Assembly (NCBI RefSeq): GCF_039541875.1
Contig: NZ_BAABHB010000003.1
Location: 496,001 to 560,000, forward strand
Length of the DNA stretch: 64,000 nt
DNA from: Nibrella viscosa
GTDB taxonomy: Bacteria > Bacteroidota > Bacteroidia > Cytophagales > Spirosomataceae
Direction: 5' to 3'
The stretch's first letter is position 1; each line of letters begins with the position of its first letter. The translations under genes were made by a program, and so were the position numbers. Below, one piece after another: positions 49,511 to 58,208 of the stretch. The notes under the pieces are model-generated. The model did not search any database. It was not told where the DNA came from and was given only the letters and a program-made list of their open reading frames with translations.

Positions 49511-52075
49511 ATGTCAAAAAACTTAGTCATAGTAGAGTCGCCGGCGAAGGCAAAAACCATTGAGGGTTACCTGGGCAAAGACTACACAGTGAAGTCTAGC
49601 TTTGGGCACGTACGAGACCTGCCCAAAGATGGTCTGGCGGTCGATGTACAGAACGGTTTCCTGCCATCTTACGAGGTTTCGCCTGACAAGCGGCAGGTGA
49701 TCAGCGAGTTGAAGAAGTTAGCCAAAGAAGCCGAAGAGGTCTGGCTGGCTACAGACGACGACCGCGAAGGCGAAGCTATCTCCTGGCACCTGAAAGAAGC
49801 GCTCGGCCTGAAAGATAATACCAAGCGGATCGTATTCCGGGAGATTACCAAGAACGCGATCCAGAATGCCATTCGTTCGCCCCGTAATATTGATGTCGAT
49901 CTGGTGAATGCCCAGCAGGCGCGTCGGGTGCTCGACCGGCTGGTGGGCTATGAACTGTCTCCCGTACTCTGGCGTAAGATCAGGGGTGGCAGCACCGGGC
50001 TGTCGGCCGGCCGGGTGCAGTCGGTAGCCCTGCGGCTGGTCGTTGAGCGGGAGCGGGAAGTAGAGCAGCACCAGGCGAAATCAAGCTTTAAGGTGACGGC
50101 GCAGTTCCTGCTCACCGACGGCAAAGTCCTAAACGCCGAATTACCCAAGTCGTTTGCCAAAGTTGAAGAGGCCCGGGCGTTTCTGGAGAAATGCATTGGG
50201 GCTACGTTCACCATTCGCAATCTCGAAACCAAACCGGGCAAGAAATCACCGGCTCCGCCCTTTACTACCTCAACCCTACAGCAAGAAGCTTCCCGTAAAC
50301 TGGGCTTTGCCGTAGACCGCACCATGCGGCTGGCGCAGGGCCTCTACGAAGCTGGTAAGATCTCGTACATGCGTACCGACTCGACCAGTCTGTCGCAGGA
50401 GGCAATCGACAACGCCACGGGAGAGATTGTCAAAGAGTTTGGCGACAAGTATTTGCACACCCGGCAGTATAAAACCAAGAATGAGTCGGCGCAGGAGGCC
50501 CACGAAGCGATCCGGCCGACCAGCTTCGCCGACCGCCATGCCGGTGCCAACAAAGACGAGAAGCGCCTGTACGAACTAATTTGGAAGCGGTCGATTGCTT
50601 CACAAATGGCCGACGCCCAGTTGGAGCGTACTACCGCTACCATCGCTATTTCTACAACACCTGAAGAATTGGTTGCCCAGGGTGAGGTTATTAAATTCGA
50701 CGGCTTCCTGAAAGTTTACCTAGAGTCGAAAGATGATGCGGAAGACGAGGAAAACAAAGGCATGCTGCCTCCGCTGACGATCGGTCAGCTACTGAATCTG
50801 GGGCAGATGAAGGCCACCGAGAAATTTTCGCGTCCGCAACCCCGATACACGGAAGCCAGCCTGGTAAAAAAACTGGAAGAAATGGGTATTGGTCGCCCGT
50901 CGACTTACGCGCCTACAATTTCGACCATCATCAACCGGGGCTACGTTGTCAAACAGGACAAAGCCGGGCAGGAGCGGCCGTTTAAAGAACTGATTCTGGA
51001 ACGCAACGCCGTTCGGGAGACAACCGGTAAAGAGACGTTCGGCTCAGAAAAAGCCAAGCTGTTCCCGACCAATACCGGTATGGTGGTCAATGATTTTCTG
51101 GTCGAGTACTTCCCGGAGATTGTCGATTACAAATTCACGGCCACCGTTGAGAAGGAGTTTGATGAGATTGCTGAGGGTAAACTGAACTGGCAGCGGATGC
51201 TGGAAGAATTCTACGGTGATTTTCACAAGAATGTCGAAACTGTTCAAGGGTCCGCAGTATCAGCGTCCAAGTCGGCCGGGCGTGACCTCGGTATCGACCC
51301 GCGAACTGGCAAAAAGGTATCGGCGCGGCTGGGTAAATACGGAGCGTACGTACAGATAGGCGAAGCCACCGACGAAGACAAACCGCAATTTGCCAACCTG
51401 CGCACTGGCCAGCTTATTGAAACGATTTCTCTGGACGAAGCACTCGATCTCTTTGCCTTACCCCGTGAGGTTGGCTTCTTTGAAGAAAAACCGATGACCA
51501 TCGGCATCGGTAAGTTTGGTCCGTACGTGAAGCATGATGATAAATACGTGTCGCTTACCAAAGAAGATGATCCGTACACCATCACTGCCGAGCGGACTGT
51601 TCAGCTTATCCAGCAGAAGCGAGCCGAATCGGTGAGTGATACGCTGGGCGAGTTTGAAGGTAAATCGGTAACGACCGGTAAGGGCCGGTTTGGGCCGTAT
51701 GTCAAGTTTGAAGATAAGTACATCTCGATACCGAAGGGTGATACCCTGGCGGGTATGACGCTGGAGCGGGCCATCGAACTGATTCAGCAAAAGCGGCAGA
51801 CGGAGAGCAACAAATACATTAAGGAGTTTGCCGAGAATACAAGCGTAAAGGTAGTTAATGGCATGTACGGGCCGTACATTGCCGTCGGCAAGCGGAACGT
51901 CAAGATTCCGAAAGACATTGACCCGGCATCGCTGACGCTGGAAAAATGTCTGGAGTTGGCCGGCGAGCCTGCGTCCGGCGCTACGCCCGAAAAAGCCCCG
52001 GCCAAAAAGGCCCCGGCAAAAAAAGCTCCAGCTAAAGCTGCGGCTAAAACGACTAAGAAGGCTGCGAAAAAATAA
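49511..52075 (+). CDS. topA: DNA topoisomerase I
   Basis: An 854-residue type IA enzyme from the ATG at 49511 (MSKNLVIVESPAKAKTIEGY). The Toprim domain holds Glu in VESPAK and WLATDDDREGEAISWHL (DxDxE). The active-site Tyr is in GKISYMRTDST (about residue 296). Instead of zinc fingers, the C-terminus has four Toprim-C repeats of the type KYGAYVQIG, KFGPYVKHDDKY, RFGPYVKFEDKY and MYGPYIAVGKR, then a Lys/Ala-rich tail (residues 830-854, APAKKAPAKKAPAK) like histone H1 tails. It relaxes negative supercoils. Hairpin 52075-52174 follows the stop. Confidence 0.96.
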   Translation: MSKNLVIVESPAKAKTIEGYLGKDYTVKSSFGHVRDLPKDGLAVDVQNGFLPSYEVSPDKRQVISELKKLAKEAEEVWLATDDDREGEAISWHLKEALGLKDNTKRIVFREITKNAIQNAIRSPRNIDVDLVNAQQARRVLDRLVGYELSPVLWRKIRGGSTGLSAGRVQSVALRLVVEREREVEQHQAKSSFKVTAQFLLTDGKVLNAELPKSFAKVEEARAFLEKCIGATFTIRNLETKPGKKSPAPPFTTSTLQQEASRKLGFAVDRTMRLAQGLYEAGKISYMRTDSTSLSQEAIDNATGEIVKEFGDKYLHTRQYKTKNESAQEAHEAIRPTSFADRHAGANKDEKRLYELIWKRSIASQMADAQLERTTATIAISTTPEELVAQGEVIKFDGFLKVYLESKDDAEDEENKGMLPPLTIGQLLNLGQMKATEKFSRPQPRYTEASLVKKLEEMGIGRPSTYAPTISTIINRGYVVKQDKAGQERPFKELILERNAVRETTGKETFGSEKAKLFPTNTGMVVNDFLVEYFPEIVDYKFTATVEKEFDEIAEGKLNWQRMLEEFYGDFHKNVETVQGSAVSASKSAGRDLGIDPRTGKKVSARLGKYGAYVQIGEATDEDKPQFANLRTGQLIETISLDEALDLFALPREVGFFEEKPMTIGIGKFGPYVKHDDKYVSLTKEDDPYTITAERTVQLIQQKRAESVSDTLGEFEGKSVTTGKGRFGPYVKFEDKYISIPKGDTLAGMTLERAIELIQQKRQTESNKYIKEFAENTSVKVVNGMYGPYIAVGKRNVKIPKDIDPASLTLEKCLELAGEPASGATPEKAPAKKAPAKKAPAKAAAKTTKKAAKK

Positions 52076-52174
52076 AATAGAACGCAGATGACGCGGATTG
52101 AGCCGATTTACGCAAATTATATTTAAATTTTATCTGCGTAAATCGGCCCGATCCGCGTCATACGCATTCTATTT
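52075..52174. repeat. Long imperfect palindrome between topA and the sirtuin gene
   Basis: About 39-bp arms match with about five differences, mostly G-U compatible. The left arm contains AACGCAGATGACGCGGATTG and AGCCGATTTACGC; the right arm has GCGTAAATCGGCCCGATCCG and CGTCATACGCATTCTATTT. The A/T-rich loop is about 22 bases. Within the arms a loose 9-10-bp periodicity (GCAGATGAC, GCGGATTGA, GCCGATTTA) is visible. Confidence 0.9.
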
Positions 52175-52183
52175 CCCCTTATT

Positions 52184-52879
52184 ATGAAAAAGAAAATCGT
52201 CGTTCTGTCTGGTGCCGGCATCAGCGCCGAAAGCGGTATTGCTACCTTTCGGGATTCGAACGGCTTGTGGGAAAACCACCGGATTGAAGACGTGGCTACG
52301 CCCGAAGCCTGGCAGCGAAACCCGGATCTGGTGCTGGACTTTTATAACCAGCGCCGGAAGCAGGCCCTTACCGTAGAGCCTAATGCCGGCCACCGGGCGC
52401 TGGTAAAGCTGGAGGAGTATTACAACGTAACTATCATCACCCAGAACGTCGATAACCTGCACGAGAAAGCCGGCTCGTCGGACGTTGTGCACCTGCACGG
52501 CGAACTGTTCAAATCACGCAGCACGGCCGACGAATCATTGATTTACGACATAGACGGCTGGGAGCTGAAACGCGGAGATGTTTGCGAAAAAGGTTCACAG
52601 CTCCGTCCGCATATTGTCTGGTTTGGCGAGGCTGTGCCGATGATGGATACCGCTATCGACATCACTGAGCAGGCGGACATCTTCATCGTTGTAGGTACTT
52701 CACTGGTGGTGTACCCGGCGGCCGGCTTAGTGTATTACGTCCGAGCCGGAGCACCTATCTACATTATCGATCCCAATATCCCGGATATTTCGTCGCGGAA
52801 GAACCTGACCTTTATCCCGGAGCCGGCCACGGTTGGCCTGACCCGTTTAGCGGAACAGCTTATAGCAGCGGCACAGTAG
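52184..52879 (+). CDS. cobB: Sir2-family NAD-dependent deacylase
   Basis: A 231-residue sirtuin. LSGAGISAESGIATFRDSNG is the NAD+ loop, TQNVDNLHEKAG the catalytic Asn/Asp motif, and HLHGELF holds catalytic His105. DFYNQRRKQ gives the Tyr54-x-x-Arg57 pair typical of class III desuccinylase-type sirtuins (SIRT5/CobB). The zinc module is degenerate: only one Cys (GDVCEKG, residue 134) is found where four are expected. VGTSLVVYPAAGL completes the Rossmann fold. It probably removes acyl groups from lysines, and structure must be kept without the usual zinc. Confidence 0.93.
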   Translation: MKKKIVVLSGAGISAESGIATFRDSNGLWENHRIEDVATPEAWQRNPDLVLDFYNQRRKQALTVEPNAGHRALVKLEEYYNVTIITQNVDNLHEKAGSSDVVHLHGELFKSRSTADESLIYDIDGWELKRGDVCEKGSQLRPHIVWFGEAVPMMDTAIDITEQADIFIVVGTSLVVYPAAGLVYYVRAGAPIYIIDPNIPDISSRKNLTFIPEPATVGLTRLAEQLIAAAQ

Positions 52880-52966
52880 CTTCTTTCCGTTATTTTACCC
52901 CTGAATAAAACAGCTTCTCCGAACACCAGGTTAAGCCTGTAAGCTAAGTGAACGGTAGTAGTGGGA

Positions 52967-53686
52967 ATGAGAGAAGAGCTGATTGAGAAAACGCGCTGGG
53001 CGCACGAGACGCTGAACGAGCAGTATGGGGTGCAGGATCTCTATGAGCGCAAAGATCCGATGCGTGAGCTGATCCGGACTATTCTGTCGCACCGCACCAC
53101 CTACGTCAACGAGATGACGGCCTACCGTACCATGATGGAGCGGTTTGGCACCTGGGAGGGCGTCCGCGATGCCCCGCTGAACGAGTTGATCGATGCCATT
53201 AAAACAGCTAATTACCCCGACGTAAAAGCGTCTTACATTAAAGCTGTGCTAATGGCCATTATCCAGGAGCGGGGAGAGGCCAACATTGATTTTCTGCACG
53301 AGCTTACCACCGAAGAGGCTATGCGGTGGCTAAACCGCTTGCCGGGGGTAGGCCCCAAAACGGCTACCTTACTGCTCCTGTTTGAGTTTCATAAGCCCGT
53401 TCTGCCCGTCGATACGCATGTACACCGGGTTACGCAGCGGGTGGGTCTGATTGGCCCAAAGGTAAGTGCCGAAAAAGCGCATACGTTGCTGCTTTCCTAC
53501 TTACCGCCCGCTGCCGAAACGCTGTATAATTTTCATAAGCACTTTTTCTGGCATGGGCAGCGCGTTTGCACCTGGTATGAGCCGAAGTGCCCCGCCTGTG
53601 TGCTGCAAAGCCGCTGCGACTACTTCCAGACTGGCCAGACGGCCAAACTAAGCAGCACGCCACAAAAGGCCACTCGCTTATCCTGA
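52967..53686 (+). CDS. Endonuclease III-like HhH-GPD DNA glycosylase
   Basis: A 239-residue protein from the ATG at 52967. A GTG two codons earlier is less likely. The helix-hairpin-helix is LNRLPGVGPKTATLLLLF with the catalytic Lys, and LPVDTHVHRVTQRVGL has the catalytic Asp. The C-terminal 4Fe-4S cluster is C-x6-C-x2-C-x5-C (CTWYEPKCPACVLQSRC). It removes oxidised pyrimidines in base-excision repair. The family around this gene includes Nth and Nth-like glycosylases; the SHRTT sequence where Nth has SAQTTD places it in an Nth-like subgroup. It converges with the HhH gene, 15 bp apart. Confidence 0.9.
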   Translation: MREELIEKTRWAHETLNEQYGVQDLYERKDPMRELIRTILSHRTTYVNEMTAYRTMMERFGTWEGVRDAPLNELIDAIKTANYPDVKASYIKAVLMAIIQERGEANIDFLHELTTEEAMRWLNRLPGVGPKTATLLLLFEFHKPVLPVDTHVHRVTQRVGLIGPKVSAEKAHTLLLSYLPPAAETLYNFHKHFFWHGQRVCTWYEPKCPACVLQSRCDYFQTGQTAKLSSTPQKATRLS

Positions 53687-53701
53687 TAACCCGGAAAAGC
53701 G

Positions 53702-54334
53702 TTAGATCTTTGACCCGTATTTCCGTTCAAAGATCAGTTTAGCCTGGCCTACCCAGTTATCGCGTTCAATGCGGCCGGGGAAGAACTCGATTATATCGTT
53801 CACTTTAGCCATATCTTCCTTTGTGAAGTTAGCAATTTGCCGGTAGGTAAAGATCCCCAGGCTATGCAGTTTACGCTCCAGCAGTGGACCAATACCCACA
53901 ATATCTTTCAGGTCGTCGGCTTCGGCAGGGGTAGCCCGGCCGATACGGTCAAAATTGAGCTCCGGCGCCCGCGAGGCAATACGGGCCAGTACGGCCGCTT
54001 CGGACGTAGCTGGAATGTGACTAATGTCGGCAGTTTCTGATGACGTGTAGAGGGAAGGCTGCGAAACCATATGGCTGTCCGCTTCAGAAGCAGCAAGCCG
54101 GTTGACAGGGTCGGCGGGTACAACGCTGGTCTCCTTCTTTTTTGGGGCCACTATTTTGGTCCGGCGGCAATTTTCCAGTTCCGCTTCTTTTTCGGCAATC
54201 TGAGTACGTAAGGCCTGAATACGGTCGCTGAAAATAAGGCGGGCCATCAGCCAGCCGAAGACTGTAGAAGCCCCGAGCAGAAGCAGGATTTCGGCAATAG
54301 CAACCGGACGACTGAGCGGGTCAATGTCAAACAT
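53702..54334 (-). CDS. Membrane-anchored helix-hairpin-helix protein, copy 2
   Basis: A 210-residue protein. One N-terminal helix (residues 11-32, AEILLLLGASTVFGWLMARL) is followed by a short coiled-coil (LRTQIAEKEAELENCRRTK), a variable Ser/Ala-rich linker, and a C-terminal domain (about 140-210) with two HhH-like segments: DIVGIGPLLERKLHSLGIFT and KVNDIIEFFPGRIERDNW. The last about 75 residues are roughly 75% identical to the neighbouring 164-residue paralogue, while the linker is unrelated. The domain resembles those in ruvA/radC-type and DUF4332 proteins and may bind DNA or protein. Function is unknown. Confidence 0.75.
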   Translation of the reverse strand: MFDIDPLSRPVAIAEILLLLGASTVFGWLMARLIFSDRIQALRTQIAEKEAELENCRRTKIVAPKKKETSVVPADPVNRLAASEADSHMVSQPSLYTSSETADISHIPATSEAAVLARIASRAPELNFDRIGRATPAEADDLKDIVGIGPLLERKLHSLGIFTYRQIANFTKEDMAKVNDIIEFFPGRIERDNWVGQAKLIFERKYGSKI

Positions 54335-54376
54335 ATAGTTGGTGTGTGGTAAAGAGTGGTGGGTGAAGGCGTAAAC

Positions 54377-54871
54377 CTATCGTTTTCGGCTGATTAATTC
54401 AAGCGCCTGCCCTACCCAGTTGTCCCGTTCGATACGGCCGGGGAAGAACTCGATAATGTCATTGACTTTTTCAATATCATCGCGGGTAAACCGGGCAATC
54501 TGCCGAAAGGTAAAAATACCGAGGGCGTTTAGCTTTCGCTCCGTAAACGGGCCGATGCCCACAATCTCTTTCAGATTATCCGCTGTTGCCGGCGTTGCCC
54601 GCCCGATGCGTTCGAAATTGAGGTCTTTCCGACGCGAGAGAATCCGGTTCAGGATCGGGTCGTCACCGGCATGAAATGATACTGGCGGAGCCGGCATACT
54701 CTGGCAATCATCCAGTTCCCGTTCAGTATTGGCCAGTTCATTCGTTAATTGGCTGATTAGCTGCCGGCGGGAGATAAAGCTAATCATAAACCCAAAAAGG
54801 GCTGCTATTGACAACATAAGGGCATGTTGCCAGAGTGCGTCAGGGCTATTGAGGGGGTTCAGGTTAATCAT
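54377..54871 (-). CDS. Membrane-anchored helix-hairpin-helix protein, copy 1
   Basis: A 164-residue protein. The N-terminal helix (residues 14-31, LMLSIAALFGFMISFISR) precedes a short coiled coil (LISQLTNELANTERELDD) and the C-terminal domain with EIVGIGPFTERKLNALGIFT and KVNDIIEFFPGRIERDNW. Compared with copy 2 it lacks about 45 linker residues. Gene order, OmpA-like then this then copy 2 (12-bp and 42-bp gaps), suggests one operon. A role linking DNA or a cytoplasmic partner to the cell envelope is speculative. Confidence 0.75.
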   Translation of the reverse strand: MINLNPLNSPDALWQHALMLSIAALFGFMISFISRRQLISQLTNELANTERELDDCQSMPAPPVSFHAGDDPILNRILSRRKDLNFERIGRATPATADNLKEIVGIGPFTERKLNALGIFTFRQIARFTRDDIEKVNDIIEFFPGRIERDNWVGQALELISRKR

Positions 54872-54883
54872 ATCGGTCGGTCG

Positions 54884-55873
54884 TTACGGATTTAGTCTGA
54901 GTGTGTCCCTGGGAATGACAACTGTGACCCAGCTTCGTACGGGCTGGCTGCCTTCTGCCTGGGCGGCTTGCTTACGCTGAGTACCCACGCTGGCCTGTAC
55001 CGTGGCTTGTCCATATGGAATACCAAACTCCCTGATCTGATTCCGGACACGTTCGGCTCCCTGACGGGCAAGATACACATTGTCTTTACCGGCTTGGCTG
55101 GTGTAGCCGGTTATCAGCAGCTTTTTGAACCGATTCCGCTCATCCCGCAGGTAGCGGGCTGCTTCTTTAAAGAATTGACTTGTCTCATTGGTATGAATAT
55201 AAGCCGTCGACCCTTCTCTGAAGTACAGGCTAATGGGATCATACACGCTGGTAAACTTTTCGGCTGAGGCCAGGGCTTCAAGGGTAGAGAGCTGAGGCAT
55301 CATACTCGTTCGGAGCCGGCCCGTACTGTCGGCTGCCATAAAGACAAACGACAAAACGCCGTACAACGAATCACCGGCCGGTGTAAACGACAGGTCGGCT
55401 TTTTCAATACCCCGCGTTTCGAACTGGCTGTTCGGAAGTCCCATATTCAGGAAATACTGCTTCAGGTGATCGGCCCTGACCACGCCCAAATTCTCGTAAG
55501 GTGTAGGGTTTTGCTCTTTGGGTGAGTAGGTTCCTATCACCAGCAGTCGCCGTTCAGGATGAACCCGGAGGTAATCAGCAACCGAATCAATGACAAACTC
55601 CAGACTGTTCAGGTTAATATCCGGCGATGAAACCGCAAAGCTGATGTTGTCATTCGCTTTGAGCATAAAACGGCCGGGGTCCTGAATCACTAACGGGGGT
55701 ATATAGTCGGGCAGCGGTGGGGTTGCTTTAATACTGTCCTGAGCCGTAACAATCGGAATAACCTCGGCAAGCTCATCGGGGCAGAGCTGCTTAATCTTGC
55801 AGACATGCCACCAGACGGAGGCTCCTATCCAGACCACTAACAGAATAATCCAGGGCGTGCGATTTGTCAACAT
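54884..55873 (-). CDS. Protein with tandem OmpA-like domains and N-terminal anchor
   Basis: A 329-residue protein. The N-terminal helix (residues 8-24, WIILLVVWIGASVWWH) is not followed by a signal peptidase site, so it may stay anchored in the inner membrane. Domain one (about 85-180) has SLEFVIDSVADYLRVHPERR, LLVIGTYSP and VVRADHLKQYFLNMGLP. Domain two (about 210-320) has ISLYFREGST, LLITGYTSQAG and LARQGAERVRNQIREFGIPY, the usual OmpA core. OmpA domains bind peptidoglycan, so the protein probably spans from the inner membrane to the cell wall. It is first in the operon with the two HhH genes. Confidence 0.8.
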   Translation of the reverse strand: MLTNRTPWIILLVVWIGASVWWHVCKIKQLCPDELAEVIPIVTAQDSIKATPPLPDYIPPLVIQDPGRFMLKANDNISFAVSSPDINLNSLEFVIDSVADYLRVHPERRLLVIGTYSPKEQNPTPYENLGVVRADHLKQYFLNMGLPNSQFETRGIEKADLSFTPAGDSLYGVLSFVFMAADSTGRLRTSMMPQLSTLEALASAEKFTSVYDPISLYFREGSTAYIHTNETSQFFKEAARYLRDERNRFKKLLITGYTSQAGKDNVYLARQGAERVRNQIREFGIPYGQATVQASVGTQRKQAAQAEGSQPVRSWVTVVIPRDTLRLNP

Positions 55874-56015
55874 ACAGGAAGATAGTGGCAGGGTTATCAG
55901 CTCATCAACGCTGGGCTGCTGCGTTTCAGGATGCGTACCTGTGTAAAGATACAGGAATCGCTGACACTGAAAAACGTCATTGGTTGTAACTATGACCAGG
56001 TGACAAAAGCATAAT

Positions 56016-56056
56016 CCACAAAAAAGCCCCTTTTGTTTAAAGGGGCTTTTTTGTGG
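56016..56056 (-). terminator. Terminator of rho
   Basis: A perfect 18-bp stem, CCACAAAAAAGCCCCTTT and its complement, has a 5-base loop. On the minus strand it begins 16 bp after the rho stop, with A/T-rich outer bases. The remainder of 55874-56072 holds nothing recognisable. Confidence 0.85.
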
Positions 56057-56072
56057 CTCAACTGAATGTTGC

Positions 56073-58208
56073 CTATCGATTCATCGAAATCAGGAATTCT
56101 TCGTTGTTGCGGGTGCCTTTCAGGCGGTCGAGCAGGAAGTCCATGGTTTCCATCGGATTCATATCGGCCATGTGTTTTCGCAGAATCCAGACGCGCTGCA
56201 GCGCTTCTTTGTCGAGCAGCAGGTCTTCGCGACGGGTACCGGAAGCCATCACGTCAATAGCCGGGAATACGCGCTTGTTGGCCAGACGGCGGTCGAGCTG
56301 GAGTTCCATATTACCCGTACCTTTGAATTCTTCAAAGATAACCTCGTCCATCTTAGAGCCGGTATCAATCAGGGCCGTAGCGATAATGGTCAGCGAGCCG
56401 CCATTCTCTACGTTCCGGGCGGCTCCGAAGAAACGCTTTGGCTTGTGCAGGGCGTTAGCATCCACACCACCCGACAGGATTTTACCCGATGAGGGAACCA
56501 CGGTGTTGTACGCACGCGCCAGACGCGTAATAGAATCGAGGAGAATTACAACATCATGGCCGCACTCAACCATACGCTTGGCTTTCTCCAGCACCATACT
56601 CGATACTTTCACATGCCGCTCGGCCTGTTCATCAAAAGTCGATGAGATTACCTCGGCATTTACGCTCCGGGCCATGTCCGTTACTTCTTCCGGCCGCTCG
56701 TCGATGAGCAGGATAATCAGGTAAACCTCCGGGTGATTCTTAGTAATGGCGTTGGCAATCTCTTTGAGCAGGACTGTTTTACCGGTTTTTGGCTGAGCCA
56801 CAATCATACCCCGTTGGCCTTTACCAATAGGGGCAAACAGATCCAGCAGGCGTGTTGAGTACTGGTCTGGCCGGGTGCTTAGTTTAAGGTGTTCTTCCGG
56901 AAACAGCGGAGTCAGATACTCAAACGGTATCCGGTCGCGGATTTCTTCGGTCGTTTTGCCGTTCACTGTCGTTACCCGCAGCAGAGCAAAGTATTTTTCC
57001 CCTTCTTTCGGTGGACGAATCTGGCCACGTACCGTATCACCTGTCTTCAGACCAAATAGCTTAATCTGCGAAGGCGACACGTAAATATCATCCGGGCTGG
57101 CCAGGTAATTGTAATCGGCCGAGCGTAGAAAACCGTAGCCGCCATCCTGCATAATTTCCAGTACCCCTTCGTTCTCGATGATACCGTCGAACTCCCGGAC
57201 GTGCTGATTATATTGCCGGCGAATACGGTTTGTATATTCCTGGGCTTCCCGCGATGGCTGATTGATAGCCGGCTGAGCCGGAGCGGCATATTGAGGCCGT
57301 TCGCCTTCCGGCGCACCATTCGGCTCCTGAGGGGCAACCGGTGCAATGTTATCGGAAGGTTGTTGGCCATCCCCATCGGTACGGGCTGTTTCCGGCGCAA
57401 CTTCCGGTGAGGTCATAAACGTTGTTTCCGGCGAATTCTCATTGGTGCCGGAGAACAACACATCGTCGGTTTCGGGACCCGTTGCCAGTGCCGGATCATC
57501 GGTTACCGGACGGGTACGTTCCCGGCGTCTGGGATTAGTTTCAGGCCTACCCGCGTCGGCAGAACGAACTTGTCTTTCTTCCCGAGGTTTTATATCCCGC
57601 CGATTTACATCGCGTGGCCCGGCCTCTCGTGGCCCGGCCTCTCGTGGCCCGTTAGGCCGTTGATTCCCTTCCCGACGTCCGGCCGAACGTGGCCCATCCT
57701 CTCGTGGCCCGGCCTCTCGTGAGCGGGTGTCACGGGGCTCGGCTTCGTGTGATCTTGCTTCCTGGGGCTGACGGCCCTGGCCTTCTTCCGTGCGGCTGAC
57801 AAAGCCTTCCTCCGGGGCAGGGGGAGGAGTATCTGCCGCGCCGGCATCCCGCCGAACGCGTTGCCGGTTCCGCTGTTCGCCTTCGCCCGGCGAACCGTTT
57901 GCTATCGGTTTGCTGTCCGGTTCATCGGGTGTGATATCGGCGGCCGGAGTATCCGTTGCGCTAACGGTGGCCGGTTCGCCCGCTGATTGTGGCTGCACCG
58001 AACGGCCCCGACGACCCCGTCGTACCCCTTCGGCCGGCTGGGCGGTGGCTACAGCCTCTTCCGGAACCGGCATACGGGCCTGTTGGTCCAATATCTTATA
58101 AACCAATTCTTTTTTCTGGTATTTACTGGTGTCGCTGATACCAAACTCATCGGCAATAGCGCGTAGCTCCGACAAGAGTTTCAGATTTAATTCTTCAATG
58201 TTATACAT
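56073..58208 (-). CDS. rho: Transcription termination factor Rho with disordered N-terminal insertion
   Basis: A 711-residue protein, against about 420 in E. coli. The N-terminal helical domain (residues 1-45, MYNIEELNLKLLSELRAIAD, with a SAP-like fold) is followed by about 280 residues of low complexity rich in Arg, Glu, Pro and Gly (about 55-335), including repeated GPREA units. The core then shows the cold-shock RNA-binding domain (GVLEIMQDGGYGFLRS), Walker A AQPKTGKTVLLKEIA, Walker B VILLDSITRLARAYN, and GGVDANALHKPKRFFGAARN with the Q- and R-loops. Insertions of this kind are known in Bacteroidota Rho proteins. It is expected to terminate transcription and may form condensates. Confidence 0.95.
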   Translation of the reverse strand: MYNIEELNLKLLSELRAIADEFGISDTSKYQKKELVYKILDQQARMPVPEEAVATAQPAEGVRRGRRGRSVQPQSAGEPATVSATDTPAADITPDEPDSKPIANGSPGEGEQRNRQRVRRDAGAADTPPPAPEEGFVSRTEEGQGRQPQEARSHEAEPRDTRSREAGPREDGPRSAGRREGNQRPNGPREAGPREAGPRDVNRRDIKPREERQVRSADAGRPETNPRRRERTRPVTDDPALATGPETDDVLFSGTNENSPETTFMTSPEVAPETARTDGDGQQPSDNIAPVAPQEPNGAPEGERPQYAAPAQPAINQPSREAQEYTNRIRRQYNQHVREFDGIIENEGVLEIMQDGGYGFLRSADYNYLASPDDIYVSPSQIKLFGLKTGDTVRGQIRPPKEGEKYFALLRVTTVNGKTTEEIRDRIPFEYLTPLFPEEHLKLSTRPDQYSTRLLDLFAPIGKGQRGMIVAQPKTGKTVLLKEIANAITKNHPEVYLIILLIDERPEEVTDMARSVNAEVISSTFDEQAERHVKVSSMVLEKAKRMVECGHDVVILLDSITRLARAYNTVVPSSGKILSGGVDANALHKPKRFFGAARNVENGGSLTIIATALIDTGSKMDEVIFEEFKGTGNMELQLDRRLANKRVFPAIDVMASGTRREDLLLDKEALQRVWILRKHMADMNPMETMDFLLDRLKGTRNNEEFLISMNR
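57612..57722. repeat. Tandem 15-bp coding repeat in rho
   Basis: The unit GGCCCGGCCTCTCGT occurs as consecutive copies near 57618-57655 and again near 57690-57720, encoding the GPREA stretches of the disordered Rho segment. Copy number could change by slippage without losing frame. Confidence 0.7.

Noticed and set aside
57612..57722. Short direct repeats considered as a CRISPR array
   Set aside because: Units are 15 bp, in frame within rho and without unique spacers.
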